Shown here: positions 7,854 through 14,288 of the stretch, piece after piece | How positions within the stretch are numbered: the first letter of the stretch is position 1 | Layout: every line of letters starts with the position of its first letter | Assembly: GCF_017873855.1 (NCBI RefSeq) | Contig: NZ_JAGGKR010000001.1 | Location: 1,803,529-1,867,528 of the forward strand | Length of the DNA: 64,000 nt | Direction of reading: 5' to 3' | Source of the DNA: Methanolinea mesophila | Lineage (GTDB): Archaea > Halobacteriota > Methanomicrobia > Methanomicrobiales > Methanospirillaceae | Made by a program: the position numbers and the translations under genes | The notes under the pieces: generated by a model | What the model saw: the letters and a program-made list of their open reading frames with translations, nothing else | Databases searched by the model: none | What the model was told of the DNA's origin: nothing

Positions 7854-8771
7854 TTGAAATTATTTAAAAATTTTAATATAGATAAAAAATCAAGAAAAAA
7901 TTCAATGAATAACTTATTAGACTATTTAAAATGTAACAATTCATTTAAAATTTTGACACTTTTATTGGTCATAATTTTCATTTTACCTTTGGTCTGGTCA
8001 ATTATTTTCTATAACGTTCCAGAAAACGTCCAAACATCATTGAAATTAAGTGTAAATAATACTCAAATATGGCAATATTTCACCCATAGTTTTGTTCATA
8101 ATGATTTAACTCATCTCCAAAACAACCTCGAGACATATTTTATTGCAATAATTTTTGGTTTAATTTTTGCATTATTATCAAAAAATTTAAAAATTTTCCT
8201 CATACTAGTGTTACTATCAATTTTTATTTTCCCTCCGATATGGGGAATTTTAAAGGTTTTTTTCCTTAATGGTTTATTTCCGTCATCTTATGAATGTGGA
8301 AGCTCTGGGGTAATTGCAGCCCTTTTAGGGATAGTACCTGTGTTTTTTATATTATCATTTAGTAAATACACTGGAAAATCGTTGTTATTTCAAGAATACT
8401 TTTATTTTTTCTTAATTTACATAGTCTTTTTTTTCCAAGATACTTATAAAACAATGGATATCTCCCCATTTTTAATGGGAATATATATTGCCTCTCTTTT
8501 GGCTCTTTTCATTGTTATATTCTTTTATATCTATCATATCCGCCAAGCATTGGATTCCAAAAAGTTATTCATTTTAACATTATTTTCATTAATGCTCTTT
8601 TTATTGATTTATACCATTTTTATTGGTTTCTTTTTCCCGCAACAGTTAGTATCTTTAGGAGGCCGTACGGCTATTGAAACGCACTACGTTGGTCTTGTTT
8701 TTGGATTATTTGTATCCTATTCACTTGTTATTTTATCACAGAATACTTCTTTTTCATGGTTAAGGTGCTGA
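7854..8771 (+). CDS. Rhomboid-family intramembrane serine protease
   Basis: The AT-rich gene encodes a 305-residue polytopic membrane protein with the rhomboid signatures: HNDLTHLQNN (His82, His87, Asn91) after the first helix, the GSSG nucleophile motif with Ser151 (ECGSSGVIAALLG), and the catalytic His277 (ETHYVGLVFG) in a late helix, giving a Ser/His dyad. Rhomboids cut other membrane proteins within the bilayer. The reading frame opens with TTG at 7854; an ATG at 7905 (MNNLLDYLKC) is an equally good start and neither has a clear RBS. It lies alone between copy B of the repeat and the phage-like operon at 8958, and its low GC content contrasts with both. Substrate unknown; in an island it could process a toxin, receptor or signalling protein. 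Confidence 0.82.
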   Translation: MKLFKNFNIDKKSRKNSMNNLLDYLKCNNSFKILTLLLVIIFILPLVWSIIFYNVPENVQTSLKLSVNNTQIWQYFTHSFVHNDLTHLQNNLETYFIAIIFGLIFALLSKNLKIFLILVLLSIFIFPPIWGILKVFFLNGLFPSSYECGSSGVIAALLGIVPVFFILSFSKYTGKSLLFQEYFYFFLIYIVFFFQDTYKTMDISPFLMGIYIASLLALFIVIFFYIYHIRQALDSKKLFILTLFSLMLFLLIYTIFIGFFFPQQLVSLGGRTAIETHYVGLVFGLFVSYSLVILSQNTSFSWLRC

Positions 8772-8957
8772 TCTAGGTTTTTCATTTTTTTAGATTAAAC
8801 GACACCCAATAGAACTTCCAGAAACATGATGGATGGGAGAAATTAACCCCTGTGAACTTACCTTATGATTGCATTAAGAATAACTTTGTATTACTTTCAC
8901 ACCGCGAGGCGACCTTATATTATAACTCCAGTCCAAGACTATGTGGTGACAAACACC

Positions 8958-9353
8958 ATGAGTCCTACAACTATATTCAGCCACATCGGCAGCGTGAAGC
9001 AGTCCGATGGAGTACTCCGCATCGACATCAAGACCATGCAGGCCGTGATCGCACGGTCCGATGTGTCCCAGCTCCTCGACCACTACCCGGTGGACGTCTA
9101 TAACATGGCGGACATCATCCAGACATGCGGATCTCCCGAGAAGGTCGGCCGGGCCTGGATGGCTAGGTCGGGGAAGTCGGTCGTCTTCCATATCAACGGC
9201 TTCCGGTATGTCTCACCCCTCGCCCAGGTGAAGGGGTTGCTGAACGGCACCCGGAAATACGCCCACGTGGCGATAATGCTGGAAAAGGAAGCACCCGCTG
9301 CGGATGCACCCTCCTCCTGCCCGGCAGGAATGACCGCGGAGGCCTCGGCATGA
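8958..9353 (+). CDS. Hypothetical protein (131 residues), first gene of a mobile-element-like operon
   Basis: The start chosen is ATG 8958 (MSPTTIFSHIGSVKQSDG), with GGTGA 9 bases upstream; the frame is open further upstream but that part reads as untranslated AT-rich leader. The protein is soluble, with a probable beta-rich N-terminal half and a tail rich in alanine, proline and serine. No family is recognised. Its TGA overlaps the ATG of the next gene (ATGA), so translation is coupled. The 15 bases around its start (CACCATGAGTCCTAC) recur at 10262-10276 beyond the end of the operon. Confidence 0.6.
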   Translation: MSPTTIFSHIGSVKQSDGVLRIDIKTMQAVIARSDVSQLLDHYPVDVYNMADIIQTCGSPEKVGRAWMARSGKSVVFHINGFRYVSPLAQVKGLLNGTRKYAHVAIMLEKEAPAADAPSSCPAGMTAEASA

Positions 9354-9589
9354 GTGCCCAGGTAATAGTGCAAAGCAATGGGCGCCAGCCCCGGGTGGTG
9401 ACTTTCACCACTACCAATCTCGAATGGCTTGATGCCATCCGGGAAGAATATAACCGGCGCTTTGAGCACGACCTTACTATCGAGCAGGTCCTCGATTATG
9501 CAATCATCAGTGAGATCTGGTCCTTGTCTCGCGAGATGTACCTGAGCGAAGAACAGACATTCCGCATCGGAATACAGGGGGATCTGTAG
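9350..9589 (+). CDS. Hypothetical 79-residue protein, possible small regulator
   Basis: ATG at 9350 overlaps the previous stop by 4 bases. The product has a basic N-terminal strand-like part (RVVTFTTTNLEWLDAI) followed by two helices (REEYNRRFEHDLTIEQVLDYAI). This strand-helix-helix order and size would fit a ribbon-helix-helix DNA-binding protein, but I see no diagnostic motif, so that is only a suggestion. It sits 2 bases before the DUF6573-like gene in a tight four-gene run. Confidence 0.55.
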   Translation: MSAQVIVQSNGRQPRVVTFTTTNLEWLDAIREEYNRRFEHDLTIEQVLDYAIISEIWSLSREMYLSEEQTFRIGIQGDL

Positions 9590-9591
9590 GT

Positions 9592-10026
9592 ATGGACCTC
9601 ACCACCCCTTTCTCCAACGATGAGATCATCTTTGCCTACACCCGTGCCGATGCCATCCGGGACGGGGTCCTGGTCGAAATCCCCGAGGACCTCCTCAAGG
9701 AAGTAGGCATCAGGGTCCCGGTCGCAGTTACCCAGGCGGTATGGGACTACCTCTGCCCCGAGGACCTGGACGAGTTACCGGGCCAGAGCGTCGAGGGCAG
9801 GACCTGGGACCTGCTGTGGATGTTCAGCCGGGCAGCAGCCCGGTCCCGCAATTCTTCAAAGGTCCTGTTCCGGATCGCGTTCCTCCTGATGAATGAGTAT
9901 TCAGAACGGGGTCAGATCCTGCTCTCGAGCGAGCCCAGAGAGCAACTGATCACGCTGAAAGCACTATGTGGACCGGGAGATGAAGGGGAGCCAGTGATTA
10001 CCATTATGCTCCCCGGGGAGGACTAA
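9592..10026 (+). CDS. DUF6573-like protein (144 residues)
   Basis: The N-terminal half, with FAYTRADAIRDGVLVEI followed by VGIRVPVAVTQAVWDYL, matches the characteristic pattern of DUF6573 proteins, small proteins found on plasmids, phages and integrative elements near replication and partition genes. Their function is unknown. ATG start 2 bases after the previous stop, and the excisionase-like gene begins 4 bases after its own stop. Composition and spacing tie it to the mobile-element operon 8958-10243. The family assignment is from remembered sequence pattern; a profile search would settle it. Confidence 0.65.
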   Translation: MDLTTPFSNDEIIFAYTRADAIRDGVLVEIPEDLLKEVGIRVPVAVTQAVWDYLCPEDLDELPGQSVEGRTWDLLWMFSRAAARSRNSSKVLFRIAFLLMNEYSERGQILLSSEPREQLITLKALCGPGDEGEPVITIMLPGED

Positions 10027-10030
10027 CTCA

Positions 10031-10243
10031 ATGGAAGAACCGATGCCAGAGAAAACCGGGGATGATATAATATCCGCCCCAATTTTTTATACCACGGACC
10101 AGGTGGCGGATATCCTTCATGTTCATATCAAAACGGTGCGCGAACTGATTAAAGCAAAGAAACTGAAAGCGGTGAAGATAGGAAACGAATACCGGATAAC
10201 AGGGGAACAGCTCAGGCGGTTTGCAGAGGAGAATGAAACGTGA
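10031..10243 (+). CDS. Excisionase-type helix-turn-helix protein (70 residues)
   Basis: The product contains a MerR-like winged HTH of the excisionase (HTH_17) family: YTTDQVADILHVHIKTVREL forms the helix-turn-helix and KLKAVKIGNEYRITGEQLRR the wing and following helix. Such proteins direct recombination or act as small repressors in integrative elements. It is the last gene of the four-gene operon. No integrase follows within the window, so this is either a relic of an element, an element mobilised in trans, or a plain regulator. Confidence 0.8.
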   Translation: MEEPMPEKTGDDIISAPIFYTTDQVADILHVHIKTVRELIKAKKLKAVKIGNEYRITGEQLRRFAEENET

Positions 10244-10265
10244 CCGGGAGATCTCCGGTGCCACC

Positions 10266-10361
10266 ATGAGTCCTACGTCAATGAGAACACCGGTCGCGAC
10301 CCGGTCGCATTATTCTTGGATTTTCACCCGCAAAGAGGTTTTCCGTTCTCCTTTGGATTAG
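10266..10361 (+). CDS. Very short ORF after the excisionase gene, possible gene remnant
   Basis: ATG 10266 to TAG 10361 encodes 31 residues starting MSPTSMRTPVATRSHYSW. The start region duplicates 15 bases of the start of the 8958 gene. There is no good RBS and no recognised family. It may be a truncated gene, possibly left by a rearrangement that copied the start region, or chance. Confidence 0.18.
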   Translation: MSPTSMRTPVATRSHYSWIFTRKEVFRSPLD

Positions 10362-10482
10362 GACCATCCCGTTGGTTTCGCTCCAATCGGAGCGATAGGG
10401 GACCGAAGCGGAGCGCAGTGTCGCCTGGCGGAAGGCCCGTGGAGCCCTGGAAGGAGCCGCGAGCGGGAGCGGGAGGCGGCGA

Positions 10483-10672
10483 CTCAGCGACGAGCAGTCT
10501 GCGGAGCAGTCTGCGAGGAGTGAGAAGGCAGGCGATGCGAAGCGAATGAATAAGCGAGCATGGCCGTCATCCTATCGGGGTGAACCGGGAGAAGCAGCCC
10601 CACGTTGTGAGTGCAGGGAGAGCGGGAGCACCGGACGCCAGGAGGAGCGGACCGGCGACTGGAGCGAACATG
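10483..10672 (-). repeat. GC-rich dispersed repeat, copy C (inverted relative to A)
   Basis: Read on the minus strand it aligns end to end with copy A (6851-7040): GTCCGCTCCTCCTGGCGTCC, CTCACAACGTGGGGCTG, GGCCATGCTCGCT, CATTCGCTTCGCATCG and the CAGACTGCTC tail, here present as a 12-base tandem (GCAGACTGCTCC, GCAGACTGCTCG). Together A and C form long inverted repeats around 3.4 kb that include the rhomboid gene and the excisionase operon. The flank 10370-10480 is also GC-rich with small hairpins (CGCTCC/GGAGCG at 10379-10394). Confidence 0.75.
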
Positions 10673-10703
10673 GTGGGGCGTCTTATAAATTAAATAGGAA
10701 TAA

Positions 10704-10853
10704 TCAGAAAAAGGTCTCCTCTTCCTCATAGTCAGGATGTTTTTTCCTAGGTCTTCCCCTTTTGCCGGTTCCACCACACGCTTCACATTCAACTAAGCCA
10801 TGTGTCATATCATATTTTCTACCGGTCCCATTACACGCGCTACAAATACCCAT
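10704..10853 (-). CDS. 49-residue zinc-finger miniprotein with CxxCxGxG motifs and AT-hook-like tail
   Basis: The minus strand from ATG 10853 to TGA 10704 encodes two DnaJ-type CxxCxGxG motifs (CSACNGTGRK and CEACGGTGKRGRP), a basic GRPRKK stretch like an AT-hook, and an acidic end (DYEEEETFF). Two such motifs can bind one zinc ion; the fold in DnaJ and similar proteins binds unfolded protein or nucleic acid. AT-rich codon use matches the neighbouring 119-residue and caspase-like genes rather than repeat C just downstream. The gene is too short for usual length cut-offs. Function unknown; I am confident of the frame because the Cys/Gly pattern is so regular. Confidence 0.7.
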   Translation of the reverse strand: MGICSACNGTGRKYDMTHGLVECEACGGTGKRGRPRKKHPDYEEEETFF

Positions 10854-10957
10854 AATTATTTTTAAAGAACCAATGAGATAAATCTTTTACCGGATGCATA
10901 AATGGGTTGAATGGGTTCCAATGACATGAAAAAGGCATTGGTATGAGGAAAAAATAA

Positions 10958-11317
10958 CTAAGTTTTAGGCGAAAATTCCTCCAGATTTCCTATATTTTTA
11001 TCCCTAACGTCTAGAATTTCAAATTGGGAGTTTATTAAATAAGTAAACTGTTCTCGAATTGGATATGCCGTTTCGAATGCGGGTTTCCCTTCTCTGGTTA
11101 TAGTGCCCAGTCCAGATGGTTTTTTACTAAAATAGGTCTTTATTAAAATTGGTAGTTGGAGATTTTTCTCTTGGATTAAAGGAATAATCTCGGATTTAAT
11201 TTTCTCTTCATTCACCTGCCCCTCCCCATAATCCTTTGTCGAATTCATTGGAATAACGATATCTCCATTTAACTCTGCATAATACAAACCCCACTTGGCC
11301 CTAGCTGACATGGGCAT
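10958..11317 (-). CDS. Hypothetical 119-residue protein divergent from the caspase-like gene
   Basis: No family recognised. The protein is soluble, starts MPMSARAKWGLYYAELNG and appears to have alternating strands and helices, ending in an acidic tail (DKNIGNLEEFSPKT). ATG start at 11317; no strong RBS, compatible with a leaderless message. The start codon lies 39 bases from the ATG of the divergently transcribed membrane-anchored gene, so they share one promoter region and could be a functional pair, for example regulator or inhibitor and effector. AT-rich, as in the other defence-like genes of the island. Confidence 0.55.
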   Translation of the reverse strand: MPMSARAKWGLYYAELNGDIVIPMNSTKDYGEGQVNEEKIKSEIIPLIQEKNLQLPILIKTYFSKKPSGLGTITREGKPAFETAYPIREQFTYLINSQFEILDVRDKNIGNLEEFSPKT

Positions 11318-11356
11318 TTAATTAATGATAGGTTATTGAAAAATGTATTGGAAAAT

Positions 11357-12118
11357 ATGTCCCCTATGGCAAATGATTGTAAAAATCTGATTATTGAGTT
11401 GCTACAAATAGTCCAGATGATTATTCAAGTAGGGTCATTGGTATCAGTCATTATTTTTCCTCCATTTTTTATTGTTTTCTTAATAACTTTAGGAAATTAT
11501 TTTCTAAGTCTGGCGATAGGGTTAGGAATACCGGTATTTCTCTCGTTTCTAGCTCTAATTTTTTATGTGAAAAAGGCAACAGATACGATAAAATTAGTAC
11601 AAAAATATCCTGAATACAATAATCAAAATTTTCACCATGCTATAATCATAGCTTATCGAAAGCCTTTCAATGATGAAAATAGAAAAATTCGCTCTAATAT
11701 GGATGGAATAGATATTTTAATAAACAGATTTAGAAACAATCCTCTCCCCCTTAATTATAAGATATATGAGGTGGATTCAAGAGAGAATGCCCAGAAAGTA
11801 ATTTGCGATCCAAAAACAACGCATTTATGGATTTTTGGACATGGGCAGAGAAATAAACTAAGGTTATCTGACGGTGACCTATGTTATTATGAGGTAAAAG
11901 ACGCCAAAAAAAAGATATTTATTGGACAATATCATTGCAATTCGATTCTCGGTAAAAGTTTAGCGGATTATAATAATCCTGACAATTCAGATGTAACTCG
12001 ATGGAATAGAATTACACCATTAATTCGGTTCTCGGTAGGAAAGAAATTGGACGAATTGACTAAAAATAATATGATTGAACCAAATGAAACATTTTCAGAT
12101 GGGAACTGTAACTCTTAA
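11357..12118 (+). CDS. Membrane-anchored protein with caspase-like (clan CD) His/Cys signature
   Basis: Start ATG 11357 (a TTG at 11336 would add seven residues). Two hydrophobic helices occupy about residues 13-70 (ELLQIVQMIIQVGSLVSVII; GLGIPVFLSFLALIFYV). The cytoplasmic-side domain that follows has the pattern of a clan CD/caspase-like hydrolase: strand then Gly-His-Gly (THLWIFGHGQ, His about 162), and roughly 30 residues later strand then Cys (KKIFIGQYHCNS, Cys about 194). An earlier strand (HHAIIIAYRKPF) fits the Rossmann-like core. The membrane helices and island context suggest a sensor or effector in immunity, where CHAT and caspase-like proteases kill or signal. Sequence similarity is limited to these motifs, so the fold is a prediction. 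Confidence 0.5.
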   Translation: MSPMANDCKNLIIELLQIVQMIIQVGSLVSVIIFPPFFIVFLITLGNYFLSLAIGLGIPVFLSFLALIFYVKKATDTIKLVQKYPEYNNQNFHHAIIIAYRKPFNDENRKIRSNMDGIDILINRFRNNPLPLNYKIYEVDSRENAQKVICDPKTTHLWIFGHGQRNKLRLSDGDLCYYEVKDAKKKIFIGQYHCNSILGKSLADYNNPDNSDVTRWNRITPLIRFSVGKKLDELTKNNMIEPNETFSDGNCNS

Positions 12119-12142
12119 AATCATAACAATATTAATTGAAAC

Positions 12143-12174
12143 ATCACTCGCGCGGTCCACAATTCCCGAGTGAT
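12143..12174. terminator. Inverted repeat between convergent genes, possible terminator
   Basis: ATCACTCG at 12143-12150 and CGAGTGAT at 12167-12174 pair perfectly over a 16-base loop, between the end of the caspase-like gene and the end of the DsrH-like gene. A T-rich tract (12213-12230) lies further on. It may terminate transcription or mark the boundary of the AT-rich island. Confidence 0.35.
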
Positions 12175-12255
12175 TTGAACTCCATTTCCTGCTTCACGGC
12201 TGGGGCTTTGTCGTTTTTTAAAAATTTTTTGAGGGTATTTTATATCGAGGCTGGA

Positions 12256-12543
12256 TCAGAAGCTGTAGACGTGGTCCGCGTCTTCCATCATGTCGTGGAC
12301 CATACGCTCGTAGAATTCGTCCTGCCCATACCCGCCGTCATCCTCCATCGGCACCCCCCTCGTCAGGGCATCGTCCCTGCAGACCACCACTCTTGCTTTT
12401 GGGATCTCCTGTTTCCTTATGAGGTGGAACACGCCGTCGCAAAAGAGGTACAGGACGGGGTCATCGGAGCGTTTCATGAATTCGAAACAGAGTTTCGCCC
12501 GGGTCGATCCGGGAGGTTTACTGAGCATAAAAAGATCGGTCAT
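12256..12543 (-). CDS. DsrH/TusB-like sulfur relay protein
   Basis: Start ATG 12543 (MTDLFMLSKPPG), placed with GAGGG 8 bases upstream; two longer starts exist. The 95-residue product has the alternating strand/helix pattern of the DsrH/TusB branch (KLCFEFMKRSDDPVLYLFCD, ARVVVCRDDALTRG). In bacteria DsrE, DsrF and DsrH form a hexamer that passes persulfide sulfur to DsrC or to tRNA thiolation. Here it is the last gene of a run of three DsrE-superfamily genes and an Fe-S protein gene, overlapping the preceding gene's region by none and spaced 10 bases from it. In a methanogen the partner is probably not DsrC; sulfur transfer for cofactor or tRNA modification is a reasonable guess. Confidence 0.6.
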   Translation of the reverse strand: MTDLFMLSKPPGSTRAKLCFEFMKRSDDPVLYLFCDGVFHLIRKQEIPKARVVVCRDDALTRGVPMEDDGGYGQDEFYERMVHDMMEDADHVYSF

Positions 12544-12553
12544 TACCATACCC

Positions 12554-12895
12554 TCACAGGAACAGGACGTGGTCGAATTTCTGCAGTTCTGCCATGAACG
12601 CATCATCGTCCAAAACTTCGATAAGTTCAATCAGCTTCAAATCCGAAAGCCCCCGCTCTTCCATTGACGGCCCGTGCGCAATCACCCGGATCTCGGGATA
12701 GGCATAGATGTAGTAGCTTAGGTTCGGGGTCGTGGGGTTTATGGATTGCTGGCCATGCAGGGCCAGGTAGGTGCCGTCCCCGTACAGCCCGACCGTAGAA
12801 CCGAAAGGAAGACAGACGATCGCGGCGTGGAGCACGCCGTAGGCCTTCTCTGTACCATACGGGGATACATCGACTAACTGGATAACCGAATTCAT
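12554..12895 (-). CDS. DsrF/TusC-like protein of the sulfur relay operon
   Basis: The 113-residue product has the DsrE-fold pattern: MNSVIQLVDVSPYGTEKAYG begins with the first strand and helix, and the middle (AAIVCLPFGSTVGLYGDGTY) and end (FMAELQKFDHVLFL) match the DsrF-like arrangement. ATG at 12895 follows GGTGA by a few bases. It lies 4 bases after the stop of the DsrE-like gene. The single cysteine (IVC) is not at the usual DsrE position, which fits a structural partner rather than the sulfur-carrying subunit. Assignment rests on length, fold pattern and neighbourhood. Confidence 0.58.
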   Translation of the reverse strand: MNSVIQLVDVSPYGTEKAYGVLHAAIVCLPFGSTVGLYGDGTYLALHGQQSINPTTPNLSYYIYAYPEIRVIAHGPSMEERGLSDLKLIELIEVLDDDAFMAELQKFDHVLFL

Positions 12896-12899
12896 GGAA

Positions 12900-13259
12900 T
12901 CACCTGGTAATGGAGATTACCCTGTCGCTCTCCGCGATCATTTCCTGAAGGTCGTAGAGACTGGATATCTCGATCAGGTCAGGGTATTCGCAGTTATTCT
13001 CTGTCTGGTACCCCCGGGCCATACCGCAGCGCGGGCAGCCCCGGATCCGGGCACCGTGCTCCGCAAGGTCGATAAAGAGGTTCCCCATGTTCGCCACTGC
13101 CTGGGGGTTCTGGTGCAGCTTGGGAATATGGAGGGCATCGAGGTAGAGAAAGATGTTCACCCTGTAGTTCTTCAGGGCTTTGGAAGCGATTCGGTACGCA
13201 ATTTCAGCACACTCCGATATATAGGGGCCGTCGGTCAGCAGGATCGTCAGCGTTTTCAT
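12900..13259 (-). CDS. DsrE-family sulfur carrier protein
   Basis: Start ATG 13259 (MKTLTILLTDGPYISECAEI), preceded by GGTGA; the frame extends 12 bases further. The protein shows the DsrE signature near residue 80: an ARIRGCPRCGMARG segment corresponding to the CxxCxxARG active-site loop that carries persulfide in DsrE/TusD relatives. It is the best candidate for the catalytic subunit of this predicted relay. The Fe-S protein gene upstream ends at 13268, 8 bases from this start, so the four genes are one operon, read from 13.8 to 12.3 kb. Confidence 0.72.
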   Translation of the reverse strand: MKTLTILLTDGPYISECAEIAYRIASKALKNYRVNIFLYLDALHIPKLHQNPQAVANMGNLFIDLAEHGARIRGCPRCGMARGYQTENNCEYPDLIEISSLYDLQEMIAESDRVISITR

Positions 13260-13267
13260 GGGAAAAA

Positions 13268-13834
13268 TCACCTGCCGATCAGGGAACTCACCGTTTCACG
13301 GTTGGAGGCATAGCCGTCTTCATGGAGTGGTGTGCATTTTTCCAGGCAGGTTTCTTCGAACGCAAGCATCGTCGCGAAGTAAAAACAGCTCTTGAACCCG
13401 CATTTCCCGCAGTTCGAGTGGGGGAGGGATTCGTTGATCTCCATGGGATCGACCGGGTTCCGGGTAGGGCGGGGTGCGGGTTCATCCGAACCCTTCTCCC
13501 GGACCCTGTTGATCATGGCAACGACATCTCCCAGGATCTCCCTGCCGTGGTCATCGCTGTTTAACCGGGTCATCGTGACGATCCCCGAGGTATATACGGT
13601 GATAAGCGTGTTCTCGCTCTTGACCAGGAGGGCATTCATCTTCTTTGAATACGTGGATTTATCAAAATAAGGGTCCATTGTGGCCAGGAGATGCGAGGGT
13701 GGCGGGGTGAGGCGGGCCACGACCCTGAACTTGTTCCGGTCTCCGAGGCAGGTAAGAAGCCGACTGTATTCCATCACGTCTAAATTATTTTTGCCCGTCA
13801 AGGGAGCAGCTGCCCCTTGTTCATTGCTACGCAT
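13268..13834 (-). CDS. Fe-S protein with C-terminal CdhE-type [4Fe-4S] domain, sulfur relay operon
   Basis: Start ATG 13834 (MRSNEQGAAAPL) or TTG 13864 with GGAG 9 bases upstream. The first 130 residues form an unrecognised domain (KFRVVARLTPPPSHLLATMD; ENTLITVYTSGIVTMTRL). The C-terminal part (HSNCGKCGFKSCFYFATML, then ETCLEKCTPL) is the four-cysteine [4Fe-4S] motif C-x2-C-x4-C-x(about 16)-C seen in the corrinoid Fe-S protein large subunit and in similar reductive-activation proteins. Lying at the head of a DsrE/F/H operon, it could deliver electrons or receive sulfur. The precise family is unknown to me, and this combination of genes is not one I can name. Confidence 0.65.
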   Translation of the reverse strand: MRSNEQGAAAPLTGKNNLDVMEYSRLLTCLGDRNKFRVVARLTPPPSHLLATMDPYFDKSTYSKKMNALLVKSENTLITVYTSGIVTMTRLNSDDHGREILGDVVAMINRVREKGSDEPAPRPTRNPVDPMEINESLPHSNCGKCGFKSCFYFATMLAFEETCLEKCTPLHEDGYASNRETVSSLIGR

Positions 13835-14288
13835 TATTGAACGGCCCCTGTAATTTATCTTCAACTATTTGTGCTCCTTGGCAAAAATGCTAGTGCCTCG
13901 ATAGATCCTCCGTGATCGAAGGACTATTCCCTGATCTCTCCGGAAAATTTACCGACGCGAAGATCCGGCTCATTCTGCCGCTTGCCGCAGAATACCGCAA
14001 GATGGAATGATTGGGTTTTGGTCTGTATGCCGCACAGGACGGGCTTTTTTCCAGGAAAATCTTTCTTATGTACTTGATCGCCCGGAGAAGTATATGTCCG
14101 GATCGCGCCACGTGAGGTGGGTCTTCTGATTTATTTTGAATTTGTCAGCGCTTTGAGTTCTTGTGTTCAAATCATCTTTTATTTCATGGGGGTATCGAAC
14201 AACCCAAGAAAGTACCCGTAATCCGGTGCCGGACAGAACCGGGGAACCAAAAAACCTATCCTTCCCACAAATAGTATCATAAATTATT
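13835..14288. other. Gene-free stretch with a possible gene remnant
   Basis: No complete gene is visible between the Fe-S gene and the exported protein at 14289. A short open stretch at 13912-14010 (GTG start, 32 residues, LFPDLSGKFTDAKIRLILPL region) has good codon texture and ends in TGA, like the 3' fragment of a lost gene. Strand +. The remainder is mixed AT-rich sequence with a TATA-like ATAAATTATT just before 14289. Confidence 0.35.

Noticed and set aside
12143-12200. tRNA-like sequence on the minus strand (GAGTTCAAATC)
   Set aside because: The T-loop-like bases are present, but the flanking stem does not pair and no anticodon arm is found, so this is not a tRNA; I read it as a terminator-like inverted repeat.
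12136-13564. Several plus-strand frames opposite the DsrE/F/H operon
   Set aside because: They are antisense to four genes with recognisable motifs and have weak starts.
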